From Gentiana macrophylla (taxonomy: Eukaryota; Streptophyta; Magnoliopsida; Gentianales; Gentianaceae), in assembly GCA_026214975.1 (NCBI GenBank), contig CM047808.1:60414583-60478582 (forward strand): a stretch of DNA of 64,000 bases. The letters are read 5' to 3'. Positions 43,900 through 56,049 of the stretch are shown piece after piece. The stretch's first letter is position 1; each line of letters opens with the position of its first letter. A program made the translations under genes and the position numbers. A model generated the notes under the pieces. That model saw only the letters and a list, made by a program, of their open reading frames with translations. It was not told the DNA's origin and did not search any database.

Positions 43900-45745
43900 C
43901 TTTGCTTTAAGCTCAACTGGATCAGCCATTTAACCTTCCTTCCGGCCACTACTTCGTAAGCTCGATGATTGGTGTGGCCACAAAAAAGACATCTAACACA
44001 TGGGGTTAGGTTCCTTCGCTTTCCAAACACGTTTAAACTTCCCATGGTTGACTTCTTCTTCTTTTGAGTCTTCGATGACGTTTGGTGGCGCTCCTCTCAT
44101 ACTCTTCCATATCCCAACTACTGCTAGAACTTCTTCATCGACCACTACTGATACCATCCTCCGAAAGCAATCGGGTGAAAACTCGTCAAATTCTTCGACT
44201 TCTTTAGTACCACACCGAGGATATCGAGGAAACGAACAATCAATGGCTTTTCCTTGGGTTCACCAATGTAGTGCTTACACTTTGACCATTTACTCAAAGC
44301 GGTTGGTCACCATAACCTCGTAGTTCTAAAACACCTCCGGGAATAATTTGGAGAATCTCAAAGGGACCGGACCATCGTGTCCTTAACTTTCCAGAAACAG
44401 ATGTAGCCTGGAATTATCTGAAAGAACTTGTTCCCGACTTGAAATTCTCTTTCTTAATCTTGGCGTCATGGAGGAGTTTCATCTTATCTTTCTTTGATCC
44501 TGGCGCTTTCGAGGCACTGAGTCCGACTAAATCCTACTACGCATGCAATTGTTGCGGTCGATGCTTACCACAAGATTGGGAATCAAAGTTCGAAACTTTG
44601 TAGCCCAATAAGCTCTATGCTCTAACTCATTGGCGGATGACATGGCTTACCATAAACCATTTGATATGGAGATGTACCCATAGAGTCTTATAGGCGGTCC
44701 TGTATGCCCATAGTACATCATCCAATTTCAAACTCCGATTTTTCTATGATCATGGACCGTTTTTCCAGATTTTCTTAATGCTTTGGTTGCTCCGTTCAAC
44801 TCGACCACTCGTCATAGGATGATATGGTGTGCCGCTTTATGACGAACACCATACTTTTCAAGAACTTTCTGCAGAGGGTCGGTTGCGTAAATGTGTCCTT
44901 CATCACCGATCAAGGCACGAGGACATCCAAATCTCACGAAGATGTTCTTTTTAAGAATTTCATGACCGTCTTATGATCATTGTGAGGAGTGGCTTGAGCC
45001 TCCACCCATTTCGACACGTAATCCACACAGACTAAGATGTATTTGTTACCACAAGATCTTGGGAATGGTCTATAAAATCGATGCCCCATACATCAAAGAC
45101 TTCGCATTCTAAGATGGGTGTCAAAGGCATGTCAAAACGCCTTGTCAGAGTACCGGTTCTTTGGCATCTATCACACGCTTTACAGAAAGCTTCTGTATCT
45201 TTAAAGATCGTAGGCCAATAGAAACCGGATTGGAATATCTTAGCAACGGTTTTCCAAGGACCAAAGTGACCTCAAAGTGGGTCCACTTGTAGCAATTGCT
45301 CAATAATATCGCGCGTGCTCGATTCTCGAACACATCTTCTAAGCGGACCATCTTTACTGGATCTTAAGCAGATAAGGTTCATCCCAAACGAAGATTTCAA
45401 ATCGAGAAGAACTTTTTCTTCTCGATAGACAATTCCGGATCGAGATATCGGGCTTGAAGGTAATTGACAATGGAAGAATACCATGGAACATCGGGAGGAC
45501 AACCATCGATAAGCATAATGTTTTCCAGGAGGAAAGTAAAGATCTATATCGTCGGGTCATCCTTTTCCTCATTCAACATCCTCGAAACATGATCCGCCAA
45601 GACGCTTTCACCGCCTTCTTTTGTCTTTAATTTGAACGTCAAACTCTTGTAAGGTCGATTCAACGCAGATGAGCGCGGTTTGGCCTATTTCTTAGTCATC
45701 GATATCGCAAAGCGGTGTGATCGATCCACACAATCACTTGAGCTC
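43900..45745 (-). pseudogene. AthC integrase, Cys-rich tail and RNase H C-terminus (broken)
   Basis: Homologous to AthA 14760-16649. The tail reads CVRCLFCGHTNH near 43960-44010, conserving the Cys/His pattern of AthA. The integrase core, H2C2 region (45145-45351) and RNase H end are recognisable only piecewise (45272-45572) because of many small indels. Confidence 0.8.
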
Positions 45746-47560
45746 CTAACAAGTAACTACTGAAACTTTTCCATAGCGAAGACTACGGCCAATAATTCCT
45801 TTTCGGTGAGTAGTATAGTTAACTTGAGAGGATTCAATGTGTGGCGGGCGTAATAGATTGGCCGAATTTCCTTTGATTCTTTGGCCTAAAATAAAGCACT
45901 GTTGCATTGTTTGATGCATCACACATAAGCTCGAAAGGTAGGTTCCAATCAGGCGATATAAGAATTGGAGCGAGAGATTAAACGGTTTTAAGCTCCTCAA
46001 ACGCCCGCTGCGCTTTTCATCAAAATCGAACTCAACGTCTTCCTTAAGTAGTGTAGACAGGGCTTGGCTATCTTGGAAAAGTCTGAATGAATCTCCTATA
46101 AAACCGACATGTCCAAGAAAACCTCCGACTTCGCACATTTTTAGGATAACTCATCTTCTCGATAAGCTTCCACTTTGGCCCTGTCTACCTCAATACCTTT
46201 GGCGGAGATCTTGTGGCCAAGAACTATTCCCTCATCAACCATGAAATGACATTTTTCCCAATTGAGTACTAAGTTCTTTTCCACACATCTGGATAAGACC
46301 TGGTCAAGATTATCAAGGCAATCATCGAAAGACTGACCAAAGACCGAAAAATCGTCCATAAAGATTTCCATACACTTTTCTACGAGCCCGTGAAAAATAG
46401 CCAGCATACATCTTTGAAATGTAGCTGGGGCATTGCAGAGACCAAATGGCATTCGCCTGTAAGAGAATGTACCATAAGGGCAGGTGAAAGTGGTCTTGTC
46501 TTGGTTAGCTGGATCAATGGGTATTTGGAAATATCCTGAATATCCATCCAGGAAGCAGTAGAATGCGTGTCCCGCCAGACGCTCAAGCATCTGGTCAATG
46601 AATGGAAGGGAAAATGATCTTTCATGGTTACCTCATTGAGCTTTCGATAATCGATCAGACTCTATAACCAGTGACAAGTCTCAATGCTATTTCCTCTCCC
46701 TTCTCATTCTTCTCAATTGTAATTCCACCTTTCTTGGGAACTACCTGAGTCGGGGAAACCTATTCACTATCAGCGATGGCATAAATGATTCCCATGTCCA
46801 GAAGTTTGATGATTTCTTTCTTAACCACCTCTTGCATATGAGGGGTTGAGCCTCCTCCAGGTCAGTCTAACACATTTCGCACCCTCATTAGTCTTGATCT
46901 TATGCATACAGATGTGTCGGGAGATATCCTCCGATATCTCCTACTTGCCACCCAAAGGCATTCTCGTTCTTTTTCAAGACGTTTTTAACTTCATTTCTTC
47001 TAGTCGAGACGACTTGGCGAGATATAATCAATGGAAGCTTGTCACCTTCTCTTAAAAACACATACTTTAGATGTTTGAGTAACGGCTTGATCTTTTAGAT
47101 CTGCAGGGGTCTTCCAAACTTGATTTAAGATCTCCACTTTTTAACTCAACATCGCTGAGTTTACTTAGTGGTCCCATTGCCAAAGCTTCTCCTTCCAAAG
47201 AACTCATCCTCAAATTCGACTTAATCGCTCTGAGACTTACCACACCATGATTATTCAAATTATCAACGATCGCTCATACTCGGTTGCAAATGACCATGAC
47301 TTGCTTTTCCATTAAATCATCGAAGTCATCAGACGTATCCTCAATGGAAAAACCGGTTGGAGGACCGGAGGTATTTGAATGGATTTGGAGACATTATAGC
47401 TTACCTCTTGATCACCAACACGGATCGTCACTCGCGCCCACCATCGAAGTCAATGAGGGCTCTGGCAGTAGACAAAAGGTTCTTCCAAGAATCGTGACAT
47501 TTTCATATTTTTCAATGTCTCAGGACGTACTAGTCAACGGGAAAGGTAAATCATCGATTT
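45746..47560 (-). pseudogene. AthC reverse transcriptase and protease C-terminus (broken)
   Basis: The segment 46141-46590 is an uninterrupted RT core: MLERLAGHAFYCFLDGYSGY, MPFGLCNAPATFQRC, FMDD in EIFMDDFSVFG, GIVLGHKISAKGIEV. The segment 45746-46138 continues with LGHVGFIGDSF in a shifted frame. The RT N-terminus and linker (46626-47560) are broken. Confidence 0.85.
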
Positions 47561-47563
47561 GAA

Positions 47564-48260
47564 CTAGTACGCGTCTTTTAAGATTCCCACTGCTTTCTTA
47601 GAAGATCTATCAGCAAATTGCAAATTCATGGTAGTGGGTTCTACAAGATCAATTAAACCCAGTTGTTTACACACAGACAATGGCATGAGGCTTATAGACG
47701 CACCCAGGTCACACAAAGCGTTAGGGAAGACCAGGCCTCCCATTAACACTGTAAGCACGATCTTTCCAGGGTCACCTCTCTTGGTTGGTAGGTTTTCATA
47801 ATTGATCATTGAACAGTCCTCACCAATCGACCTCTCCATGTCCGACAACTTCCTTTTGAAGAAACAACATCCTTAATGAATTTTTATACTTAGGCATTTC
47901 AACCAAGACCTCGACAATGGAAGATTTACTCGAGTATTTTTCAAGAGATTCAGCACCTTTTCATACTTCTTATCTTCACTCAAAGGGATGTTGCTCTTTC
48001 TTGGTGGAAATGAAAGCTTTTTCAAGTCACTCTCAGAGAAGACTTTCTTTGAGGATGAACTGATAGCTTTGTCTTCCAAATCCTTCCACCTTACTACCTT
48101 CTCATTCTTCTTACTCGTCAGGGGATCAGCCTCCTGACTCTCACTTGTTCTTCATTCCTCAGGGGTTCAGCCACCTGAGGACTTTCAACTCTTTCACCTC
48201 TCAGTGGATCGACCACCGAGTATTCTCTTTCGGCCAAGGGAGTGTAGGTGCTCGGCTTCC
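47564..48260 (-). pseudogene. AthC protease and linker
   Basis: The segment 47564-47848 carries CDLGASISLMPLSVCKQLGL, the protease active-site region, and NLQFADRSSKKAVGILKDAY. The segment 47873-48079 carries EDKAISSSSKKVFSESDLKK and PPRKSNIPLSEDKKYEKVL. A frame break near 47850-47885 separates them. Confidence 0.85.
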
Positions 48261-48288
48261 CCTCCTGCCTTATCAATGGCAGGAGGGG

Positions 48289-49849
48289 CTAGTGGTTTCC
48301 CTGGTGGGAAGGCCCACTAACTTGAGTACCGATTCTTAGATTCATTGCACTGGCCTCCTCTCTACCGTATGGAATTGATGGCACGAGGTCAGTACATTGG
48401 CCATTGTTCAAGTCGGTTTGAGCAACTTGACCGCCCTTTAGATTTTTTTCTCGTGAAACCGGGCGGTTGCCATGGGGTCCGTAAGCTAAGCTGTTCAGCC
48501 AGTTGCCCGATTTGCCTCTCAAGGTTCTTATTCGTAGTCATCAGGAGTTGGATACTTTTATTTTGCTCCTCCAATTTAGCTTCAAGATTGTTAGTTTGGG
48601 AGGGGCCTTGAGAGTTTTGGAAATCTTGAGCATAGGGCTAGCTGGGCCGACTTTGGAATTGAGAATTTGGATTGGAAGGCCAATTCTGATTGAATCTTTG
48701 AGTAGGATTGGAAAATTTTGAGTTTTGGTTCTGATTAAAACCAGGGTTTCTATTGAAATTTTGATTCAATTAAAATTCAATTAGATTGAAATCGGAAGAT
48801 TGATTAAACCCGTGGTTTTGGAAATTATTCGGCGTAAACTTGATTAGACCTTTGGTTGTTCTCGCCATAAATGCATTCATTTGACGATTCGTCCGTTCAT
48901 AGGACGAAATCAAGAAGTGTGCCCCATATTGTCACATTTTCGACATGTGACTGATTATCTTGTCCATAATCATGAACAACATTCACTTGATAAGGTGCAG
49001 GGGGATTAAATTGACACCGGCCATTCATATGGCGGTCGGCAAAGATTTTAGCGATGCAACTCCGAGGGTTCGTGGAAAGAAAAGTTTGATTGATCGGATT
49101 TGAAACTTGAGATGCTGCCATCTGCTTCTGCAGCATGGCGATCAAACTTTGCATGTTTACCTCCTCTACCTTAGGAGGAGGAGGAGGTGCTTGAATTGCT
49201 TGATAAGAGGGGGCGTAGTTGTACTTTGCAATGTCCTCAAACAAAGCCCCATCCTCATCGGCATTTTCTTGAAACGCCCCACGGATGAACTATTGACCAT
49301 GCCTTTGTAAGCTCGGTCAATCCACTAAAAAAAGTGTTGACTTGCCTTTCCAAAGTGGCAAGCCATGGTGAGGACACTTTCTAGCGAGAGACTTGAATCT
49401 TTTCCAACACTCGAAAAGGATTCATTCTCTTTACGATAGAAAGTGAATATCTCGCTCAAACATTGGCGCTTTTGGAAGGTGGGAAATATTGACTCAAGAA
49501 CTCCTTTTCGAGTTACGCCCAAGTATTTATAGATTCAATGGGAGAGAGCTATACCACTCCATAGCTTCTCCTTCAATGAAAATGGAAAGAGTTTCGATTT
49601 AATGGCGTCCTCACTAACTCCTTGGATGCGTGTGGTGCCGCGTATCTCCCAAGAATGTATGCAAGTGAGTGTGCGGATTTTCGGATCAAAACTCGTGGAA
49701 AATAGATGCATCTTTGCATCATCCGAATGAGGCCAGGCTTTAGCTCGAAGGTCCGAGCATTAATGGCGGTAGGATGATAGCCGGGTTGGATCGTGGATCG
49801 CGCCAGGCATGGCGTAGTCCGCCAACGTACGTCTATCATTAGCGACCAT
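48289..49849 (-). pseudogene. AthC gag (broken)
   Basis: Start ATG at 49849 (MVANDRRTLADYAMPGAI), then FELKPGLIRMMQRC (49573-49839). The gag core end lies at 49325-49522. The segment 48897-49244 carries MNGRCQFNPPAPYQVN and HDYGQDNQSHV. The C-terminal coiled coil and IGQLAEQL end are at 48389-48574. Broken in several places. Confidence 0.85.
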
Positions 49850-50128
49850 TATTACAAAATCGTGATTTCCTCGGCTAATCGATCCTCGAGATCTTGCTCG
49901 GCTCGTCTCGCGAGAACGCGAACGGAAAATCCGCTGTTTGGCGGACTACGGTTCGCTTCGGGTCGTGGTGTATAGTAACGGTCCTTCGACTCGAGTTTGC
50001 ATAAACCAAAACCAAAAACAAGATGTCCGCATCGAATTTCTTACAAAGGCTACACTAAACTCTAAAGTAAAAAACGTAAATAAAATGAAAAAAGAGACTA
50101 TAATACGTAATGATCAGAGAATGTAAAA

Positions 50129-50163
<35 letters not shown>

Positions 50164-50393
50164 TAACACTCGGTCGACCGAGAGATCAGGTTCGGTCGAC
50201 CGAACTAATTAATTTTTTTTTTAAAAGATATATATTACCAAGGTGTGAATTATACCACACCCGGGTGTGATCCCTACGTCAAATACGACCCTAGTTTTTT
50301 TTTTTATAATATTTTTATTTAACGTAAACAACAAACTAAGGGCACTAACCTACGAAAAACTAATAACAAAAAAAACTAGACAACCGTACCGAT
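49850..50393 (-). other. AthC 5' leader
   Basis: Untranslated. (TA)n at 50129-50151 and the palindrome pair. No gene was seen. Confidence 0.6.
50169..50204. promoter_or_regulatory. Paired palindromes in AthC leader
   Basis: CTCGGTCGACCGAG (50169-50182) and TTCGGTCGACCGAA (50191-50204), unchanged from the other two units. Confidence 0.8.
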
Positions 50394-50411
50394 TCCCCGG
50401 CAACGGCGCCA
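50394..50411 (-). promoter_or_regulatory. AthC primer binding site, tRNA-Asp
   Basis: The plus strand is TCCCCGGCAACGGCGCCA, exact. Confidence 0.95.
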
Positions 50412-50417
50412 AAAACT

Positions 50418-51751
50418 TGTCTCGGATTTTATCAACGGAAAACAACAAGTAATAAATTATAAATCCGGTTTACCCCAAGAGCATGGATCGTAGTATAGTA
50501 GCTACAACCGGAGTCGATCTCAGGGAATCGAGATTGGTCTAGTTCTTAATTTTTCTAAAGGTTGTCACGAAAAACACAAAACAAAACTAAAACGAATACA
50601 ATAAACCGACAGAGAGGGTTGTCAATCCAAAGCCAGAAATATAGTTCTGGACCTAAACTAACTAAATAAATCTATTCTATAACTAAAAAGAAAATAAACT
50701 TCTAAGATAACAACGAAGAACAAGGCACAAAGATAATTTCAATTAATTTCAACGAAGAACAAGCATTGATCCACCTATCCCGCAACCCTCAATTTCTACT
50801 CTAGATCGTTTAGTGAAGATTTAATAAAGACGTGGTTCACCTATCAAAGTTATGAATTCCTACTCTCGTAGATAATTCGTCTATTAATCTATCATCTCTC
50901 GATCTTAAAGATTAACACTTCCATAACCAAGGTGTAAGATTTCTCAATCTAGCAACCTAGAAATTAACCTAACAACTCTCGTTATTTTTAGGTTAAAAAT
51001 CCAACCTTTACTATGGTGATCTAGGATTTAATAACGATTCTCATCACACATTAAACATCAAACAACAATACATTTATCAATGAAATTGCATAAGAACAAT
51101 AAAACATAATAAAGATACAATCTTTAATTAAACTCACAAACAATCCAAGAGTTGAAATCAAAACGTTCTTTGAGACGGTTTCACACGCTTGTTCCGTAGT
51201 GCCTAGCCTCTGCTTTCATATCCGTATTGAACGAAAAAATAAAAAAATAATTATGTTACTCGGTCGACCGAGTGCTTCTCTTTTTTTTTTTTTTTTCTGT
51301 CTCTGCTCTGCTTCTAGATGATTTTTAGTCGTGTTCTGTCTTTGCTCATCAATGCCGTCCTTTTATAACCTTCTTCGAAAGCTAGGGTAACAATTATCCC
51401 TTTTTTCTTTTCTTAAAATAATAAAACCCTAATAAAAATATGATAATTCCAATTTTGCCCTTCTAGATATCTCTTCAATTAAAATGCAAATCGAAACCCT
51501 TCACTCGTTGACTCGTCCCACGATATGCTCGTTGTACCTACAATAATAAAAACGTGCAAAGTGTAACATCACATATATAAAGATATTTACCAATAAAATC
51601 ACATAATTAACCCTTATTTGCACTTAAATACTTTTAAAACTCATTTGCTCAATAAATCAATTAAACGCTTAATTTCTATGCGAATTATACGAATATGGAG
51701 AGAATTGCTACAAAATATAACGATATAAATCACATAAAATCACCCTTAACA
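50418..51751 (-). repeat. LTR4, 5' LTR of AthC and right end of the array
   Basis: TGTCTCGG to CCCTTAACA, 1,334 bp. Its right end abuts copia gag sequence directly. It holds only one palindrome (ACTCGGTCGACCGAGT, 51258-51273), consistent with deletion between the two copies seen in LTR3. TATA box at 51359-51368. Confidence 0.95.
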
Positions 51752-52765
51752 GTCATCAGATAACCTTTCTGTACCAGCTTCGTAGTCAGACTCATCTCCA
51801 GCTAACAATGCTCTTCTGCCGGTTCTTCTTTGCATTCAGATCTGGGCATTCAGCTTTATAATGTCCAGGCTTCTTGCAGTTGAAACAAAGATACTAATCA
51901 TCTTTTCTCTTTTCAGGAGTCTTCTTGATAAACTTAGAGTTCTGGGATGACCATTCATCATCCTTCCGATCTACTCATCATAAGTGCCATTTGTTCATCC
52001 ATTTCATCCAACTGTTGAAGAATGCTTGTGGATGTTTCTTGAGAGTCATTTGATCTTTGCTGCGAGTGCTCTCGGTTTTAGGTTCTTCCAGAGCTTTGAT
52101 TATTGCAAATTGTGTGCTTGTAAAATCTTCATTTGAATTCATAAGCTTTCGATCTGAGAAGATTTTAAAGGAATCTATATGTCAAGTCTTATAGATTCTT
52201 CCATAATGATGACCTTCATCTTCCAACACACGGGCAAGACCTTCAAGATTCTTGTATTGATTACTTTCTTTGTATATTCAATCTTGAGTAGATCCAGTTC
52301 ATCCATGATTGCACTCGAATCTTGTCTCCATTTGGTCAATGGTCTCTCGGATTTCATCTTGAAATTCTCAAACTTCTACTTTGCAACTGAGATCTTATTC
52401 TCCTTGATGGAGTCAGTACCTTCACAAACTAACTGACGTTTCTCCCACATTTTCTTAGCAGTTGTGCAATCTTTCACCTTCAAGTACATGTTGCTATCAA
52501 GAGTTCTGAGGATATAGTCCATAGCAACGTTGTTGAGATTGTTTCGCTTGCGATCATCATCGGTCCATTCGACCTTGGGCTTTGGAACTCGAACTTGATT
52601 TTCACCAACAAACCGCATGTGGGTGATCTCGATTGGTCCATCGGTGAGCACGTCGATCATCTCGTCATGAGTAGCTGCTAGAAAAGCCTGCATGCGATGT
52701 TTGTATTCGTGAAATCTATCCATGTTGTATATAGGAATTTGTCTGGCATACTGACTGTTATCCAT
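51752..52765 (-). pseudogene. Copia gag, truncated
   Basis: The segment 52376-52765 starts MDNSQYARQIPIYNMDRFHE and carries the UBN2/DUF4219-type copia gag core (MQAFLAATHDEMIDVL, AMDYILRTLDSNMYLKVKDC, AKKMWEKRQLVCEG). The segment 52175-52357 continues out of frame. Near 51838-51893 the minus strand encodes CFNCKKPGHYKAEC, a perfect CX2CX4HX4C zinc knuckle for RNA packaging. Stops and frameshifts lie between these parts. The frame ends at the LTR4 junction shortly after the knuckle. Confidence 0.85.
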
Positions 52766-52953
52766 TGTGAGTGAGTGAAAACTGATTATATAAAATACTG
52801 GAAACTGAACTTTCTAATGAGAACAACTAGAGGAGGAATAGAGAAAAAGAGTTTTTAACAATGACTTGTAAAAGAAACACTGCTCGATACCAGTTGCTGG
52901 TATCGGAATAACTGGTTACCAGTTACTTGCTCAAAGTCGGAATAGAAAACGCT

Positions 52954-52965
52954 GCTCCGATACCA
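52954..52965 (-). promoter_or_regulatory. Copia primer binding site, initiator tRNA-Met
   Basis: The minus strand is TGGTATCGGAGC, one base from the canonical TGGTATCAGAGC, two bases from the LTR. Confidence 0.9.
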
Positions 52966-52967
52966 AT

Positions 52968-54736
52968 TGTTGGTCCTTTGGAAAGGCTAACACAAGTTTA
53001 GAGGGGGGGGGGGGGTGAATAAACCTGTCCCTAAAAACTGGATTTTAGACTTTTAAGGTTCAGTTAAAACTTGTGTGGAGTTAAGCTGACTAAGCTGTGT
53101 CTAAGTCAAACTGACTTATACAAAACTGAATCAACCGGTAGCGGATATAATTCTAGCCTTTTTCTTGATCTTGTTATTCTATGTGAAAGCTGAGTGTGTA
53201 AAACTGAATACTGGTGAATGTCAGTTTGTGAGCTATGAGTTTGTGTAACAATCAGTTCTTAGTATGCTGTGTAAACAATAATAAATGCTGTAATAATAAA
53301 TAACAGAATGTAAATGCGTAAAGTAAATGAAACAAGAGTTATAGAGGTTCCAGATGGTGTAATCCTGTCAGTCCTCTATTCCCCTATAGTGTAGAAGGAA
53401 AATTCCACTAGAACTTTTTGAGGTGAGCTGTTAGAAATAGTCCTAAATAATAGTCCTTGGCTAATCCTATCTTTACTATCTAAACAATCAAAGAACAGGT
53501 TGGATTGCTGCTCTTCAAATGCTTGATCCGCTGGTCCTTGAAGGGTTACGTATGCCTCTTCACCAGCTACCACCACAAACATAGTCTACCCGACTGCTGA
53601 TACAACGGTCCTTGGCAAATCCTTCACCGGATTGCTACACAGTCTTGACCTTTGATTAAGAATCAAAGTTGGGCTGAGAATCAATAAATTGATTCTTGTT
53701 TGTGGTTCTTCAAAGTGTCTGATTCTAGATAAGTTCTATGTGGCTTGAACACTTGAAGAAATTCTTGATTGATCTTGTTAGCGCAGAGATGATAACAATT
53801 CGAATGAACGAGACTTTTGCCCAAAAATGCTTGCAATCTTGTTAATTCGTTCATATTTAACGGTGTTTAATCCTTGGTGCAAAGTCCTCTATTTATAGTT
53901 TAAGGTCCAACGTTCATCTTGCTTGAATTCGAATTGTATCAACGCGTCTATCTTGTAACGGGTATATTTTGTGATCGCTTACGACTTGTCGATGTTTCAT
54001 CCAATAAATTGCTTCCTTTACAACGTTCGATCGTACTATCGCTTTGTTGGATGACCGACTTATAAAACGGGTTTCCTTATCGCTTTAATCTCGAGTTTGT
54101 CGCTTGTCGCTTTCTTAACCGACTTGGAGCATTAATCGAGATTTTACTCTTCTTCAAATATCGATCTCAGCATTTTTATTTGATTATAATTGACTTAACC
54201 AGAGTACACCATAAGCATATATCTTCTAAAAGTTCCTTGTCCTTATGACTCTTAGGTCTTCATACAAGATCCATAAAGTCAGTTCAGGTCACCACAAACT
54301 TGCCCGAAGTCTAACTTTCTGATCTCGACTTTCATAATCGAAGTCTGAGCCTCGGTCCTTCAATCTTCTATAACTGAGTCTGTGTCCCTCAGTTCTTCTG
54401 TCTTCTAGATAAGCCAACTGAGTCTGTTCCCTTAGCGAGGTTACCTTCTTCAGTTCTGTCTTGGTGTAGTCTGAGTCAGTTTCAGTTTAGATGACTTGTC
54501 TTTCCAGTTTCTTAGATGATTTCCAATTTTCAGTTTTACGACATTTCTATCTATTATAGTGATTGTCTGATGTAACCTATACAAATATCAGACTCTAGTA
54601 AAACCTATACATTCAGTTGTAGACATCTTTTAGCTTTTCACTATTACAGCTAGTTTCAACACTTCATCAATGGGGTTAAAATAATTACTTAGTGAATACG
54701 ATGAATAATCATCAAAACATAAATTTTATTCCAACA
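52968..54736 (-). repeat. Copia 5' LTR
   Basis: The plus strand starts TGTTGGTCC and ends TTCCAACA, 1,769 bp. It matches in reverse orientation the solo LTR at 61096-62812. The minus-strand TATA box CTATAAATAG is at 53889-53898. It contains a G13 run (53003-53015) and ACTGAG/CTCAGT hairpin repeats in U3 (about 54360-54460). Confidence 0.85.
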
Positions 54737-55264
54737 CTTAGGTCTTCTTTCAAGATCCATAAAGTCAGTTCAGGCCATCACAGACTTACCTGAATTCTAA
54801 CTTTATAGTCTTGGCTTAAGTCTTCACAACTGAGTTTGAACCCTCAGTTCTTCAATCTTCTTCAACTGAGTCCGTGTCCCTCAGTTCTTCTTTTACCGAG
54901 TCTGTTACCTCAACATTCAGCTCTAGATAAGTCAACCGAGTCTGTGTCCCTCAGCGAACTTACCCTCTTCAGTTCTTCAGTTGGTGTGCTCTGAGTAAAC
55001 TTCAGTTCCAAGTTCTGAGTGACCTTTTTATGTTCCTTCAGTTTTAGTCAATATCCAGTTTTCTAGATGATCTCCAGTTTTCAGTTTTACGAGTACTTGT
55101 CTGATATAACCAATACAATTATCAGACTCTAGTAAAATCTATACATTCAGTTCTAGACATCTTTTAGCTTTCCACTATAACAGCTAGCTTCAGCACTTCA
55201 TCAATGGGGTGTAAACAACTAAATAAGATGAATCATCATCAAAACTAAAATTTTATTTCCAACA
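54737..55264 (-). repeat. Partial duplicate of the copia LTR end
   Basis: It begins CTTAGGTCTTC like position 54251 and runs parallel to 54251-54736, ending TTTCCAACA. Either the element inserted into an older copy of its own LTR, or unequal recombination duplicated about 0.5 kb. Confidence 0.8.
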
Positions 55265-56049
55265 TCGCGTGTGACACACCTTAAGTTATATGGCTACATA
55301 TAATACAATTTAGGGTTTTCAGTAGTGTATAATATATAAGCACGAAGCAAATAATAATATGAGAATAAATCTGTCATTTATGAATTATAAAAACAATTAC
55401 AGAAATTGTCTTTCGGACGCTACTTCCAACACTCTGATGACACAACACTTCTAATATTGTGATTGTTCCTTATACGAGTGTATACAAAAACACGGTGCCT
55501 CCTTGATGACAGTCAATTTTGCACCATATTTACTCTTCATATTTCCAAGAAAGTGCTTGATTTAAGTTATTCAGACCATGAATTATGTGTGCGACAAGTC
55601 TATTGCATAATTGTTGATTCGAAGTTCATAAGTCTTCACTTATACCATATATTCCTGAAATTGGTGTTACATGTCCATTATCTTATTATGATTTGCGATC
55701 ATGAAACCGTGAGCGCGTTGAGAAAGGATCGGGCCGAGATTTTAAAGAGTTTGAACTAAAGGAAGAATTAGGTGTCCAATAGGCTGCTAAAAGGATCCAA
55801 GGTCAGGCAGGCCACATCATATTCATCCTTGGCTGCGGCCTGGACCATGGGCTGCGCACCGACTAGCATAACGCGTTTTCAAGTCGGTTGGTGTATTCTT
55901 AAATGTGGTTGGCTACTAGGGTATAAAAAAAATGCAACATTCAAAATTTTGGGAGAACAAATTCTACTGTGATACCATTACAATAATACAAAAATTTTCA
56001 AGTTATTTCATGTGATTGTGAAGTTATTGAGTTGAGTTTCTTTTGCAAC
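55265..56049 (-). repeat. Possible copia LTR fragment
   Basis: It ends TTTTGCAACA directly before a minus-strand AGGGGGAGAC, which resembles a copia PPT followed by an LTR start TGTTGC. The left boundary is unknown because the copia element above abuts it. Short ORFs at 55463-55759 and 55772-55972 have no recognisable content. Confidence 0.35.

Larger units (their letters stand above)
40488..51751 (-). mobile_element. AthC: Athila-like element, unit 3 of the array
   Basis: LTR3, PPT at 41843, internal 41843-50417 (8,575 bp), PBS at 50394, LTR4. Same gene order as AthA. All ORFs are fragmented by frameshifts. Confidence 0.9.
51752..55264 (-). mobile_element. Truncated Ty1/copia element: gag, PBS, 5' LTR
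   Basis: Minus-strand order: LTR (52968-54736), PBS (52954-52965), gag (to 51752), then abrupt end at the Athila array. Pol is absent from the window. The array appears to have inserted into its gag. Confidence 0.85.

Noticed and set aside
55463..55972. Two small plus-strand ORFs as host genes
   Set aside because: Composition is not protein-like, there are no motifs, and they overlap a probable LTR.
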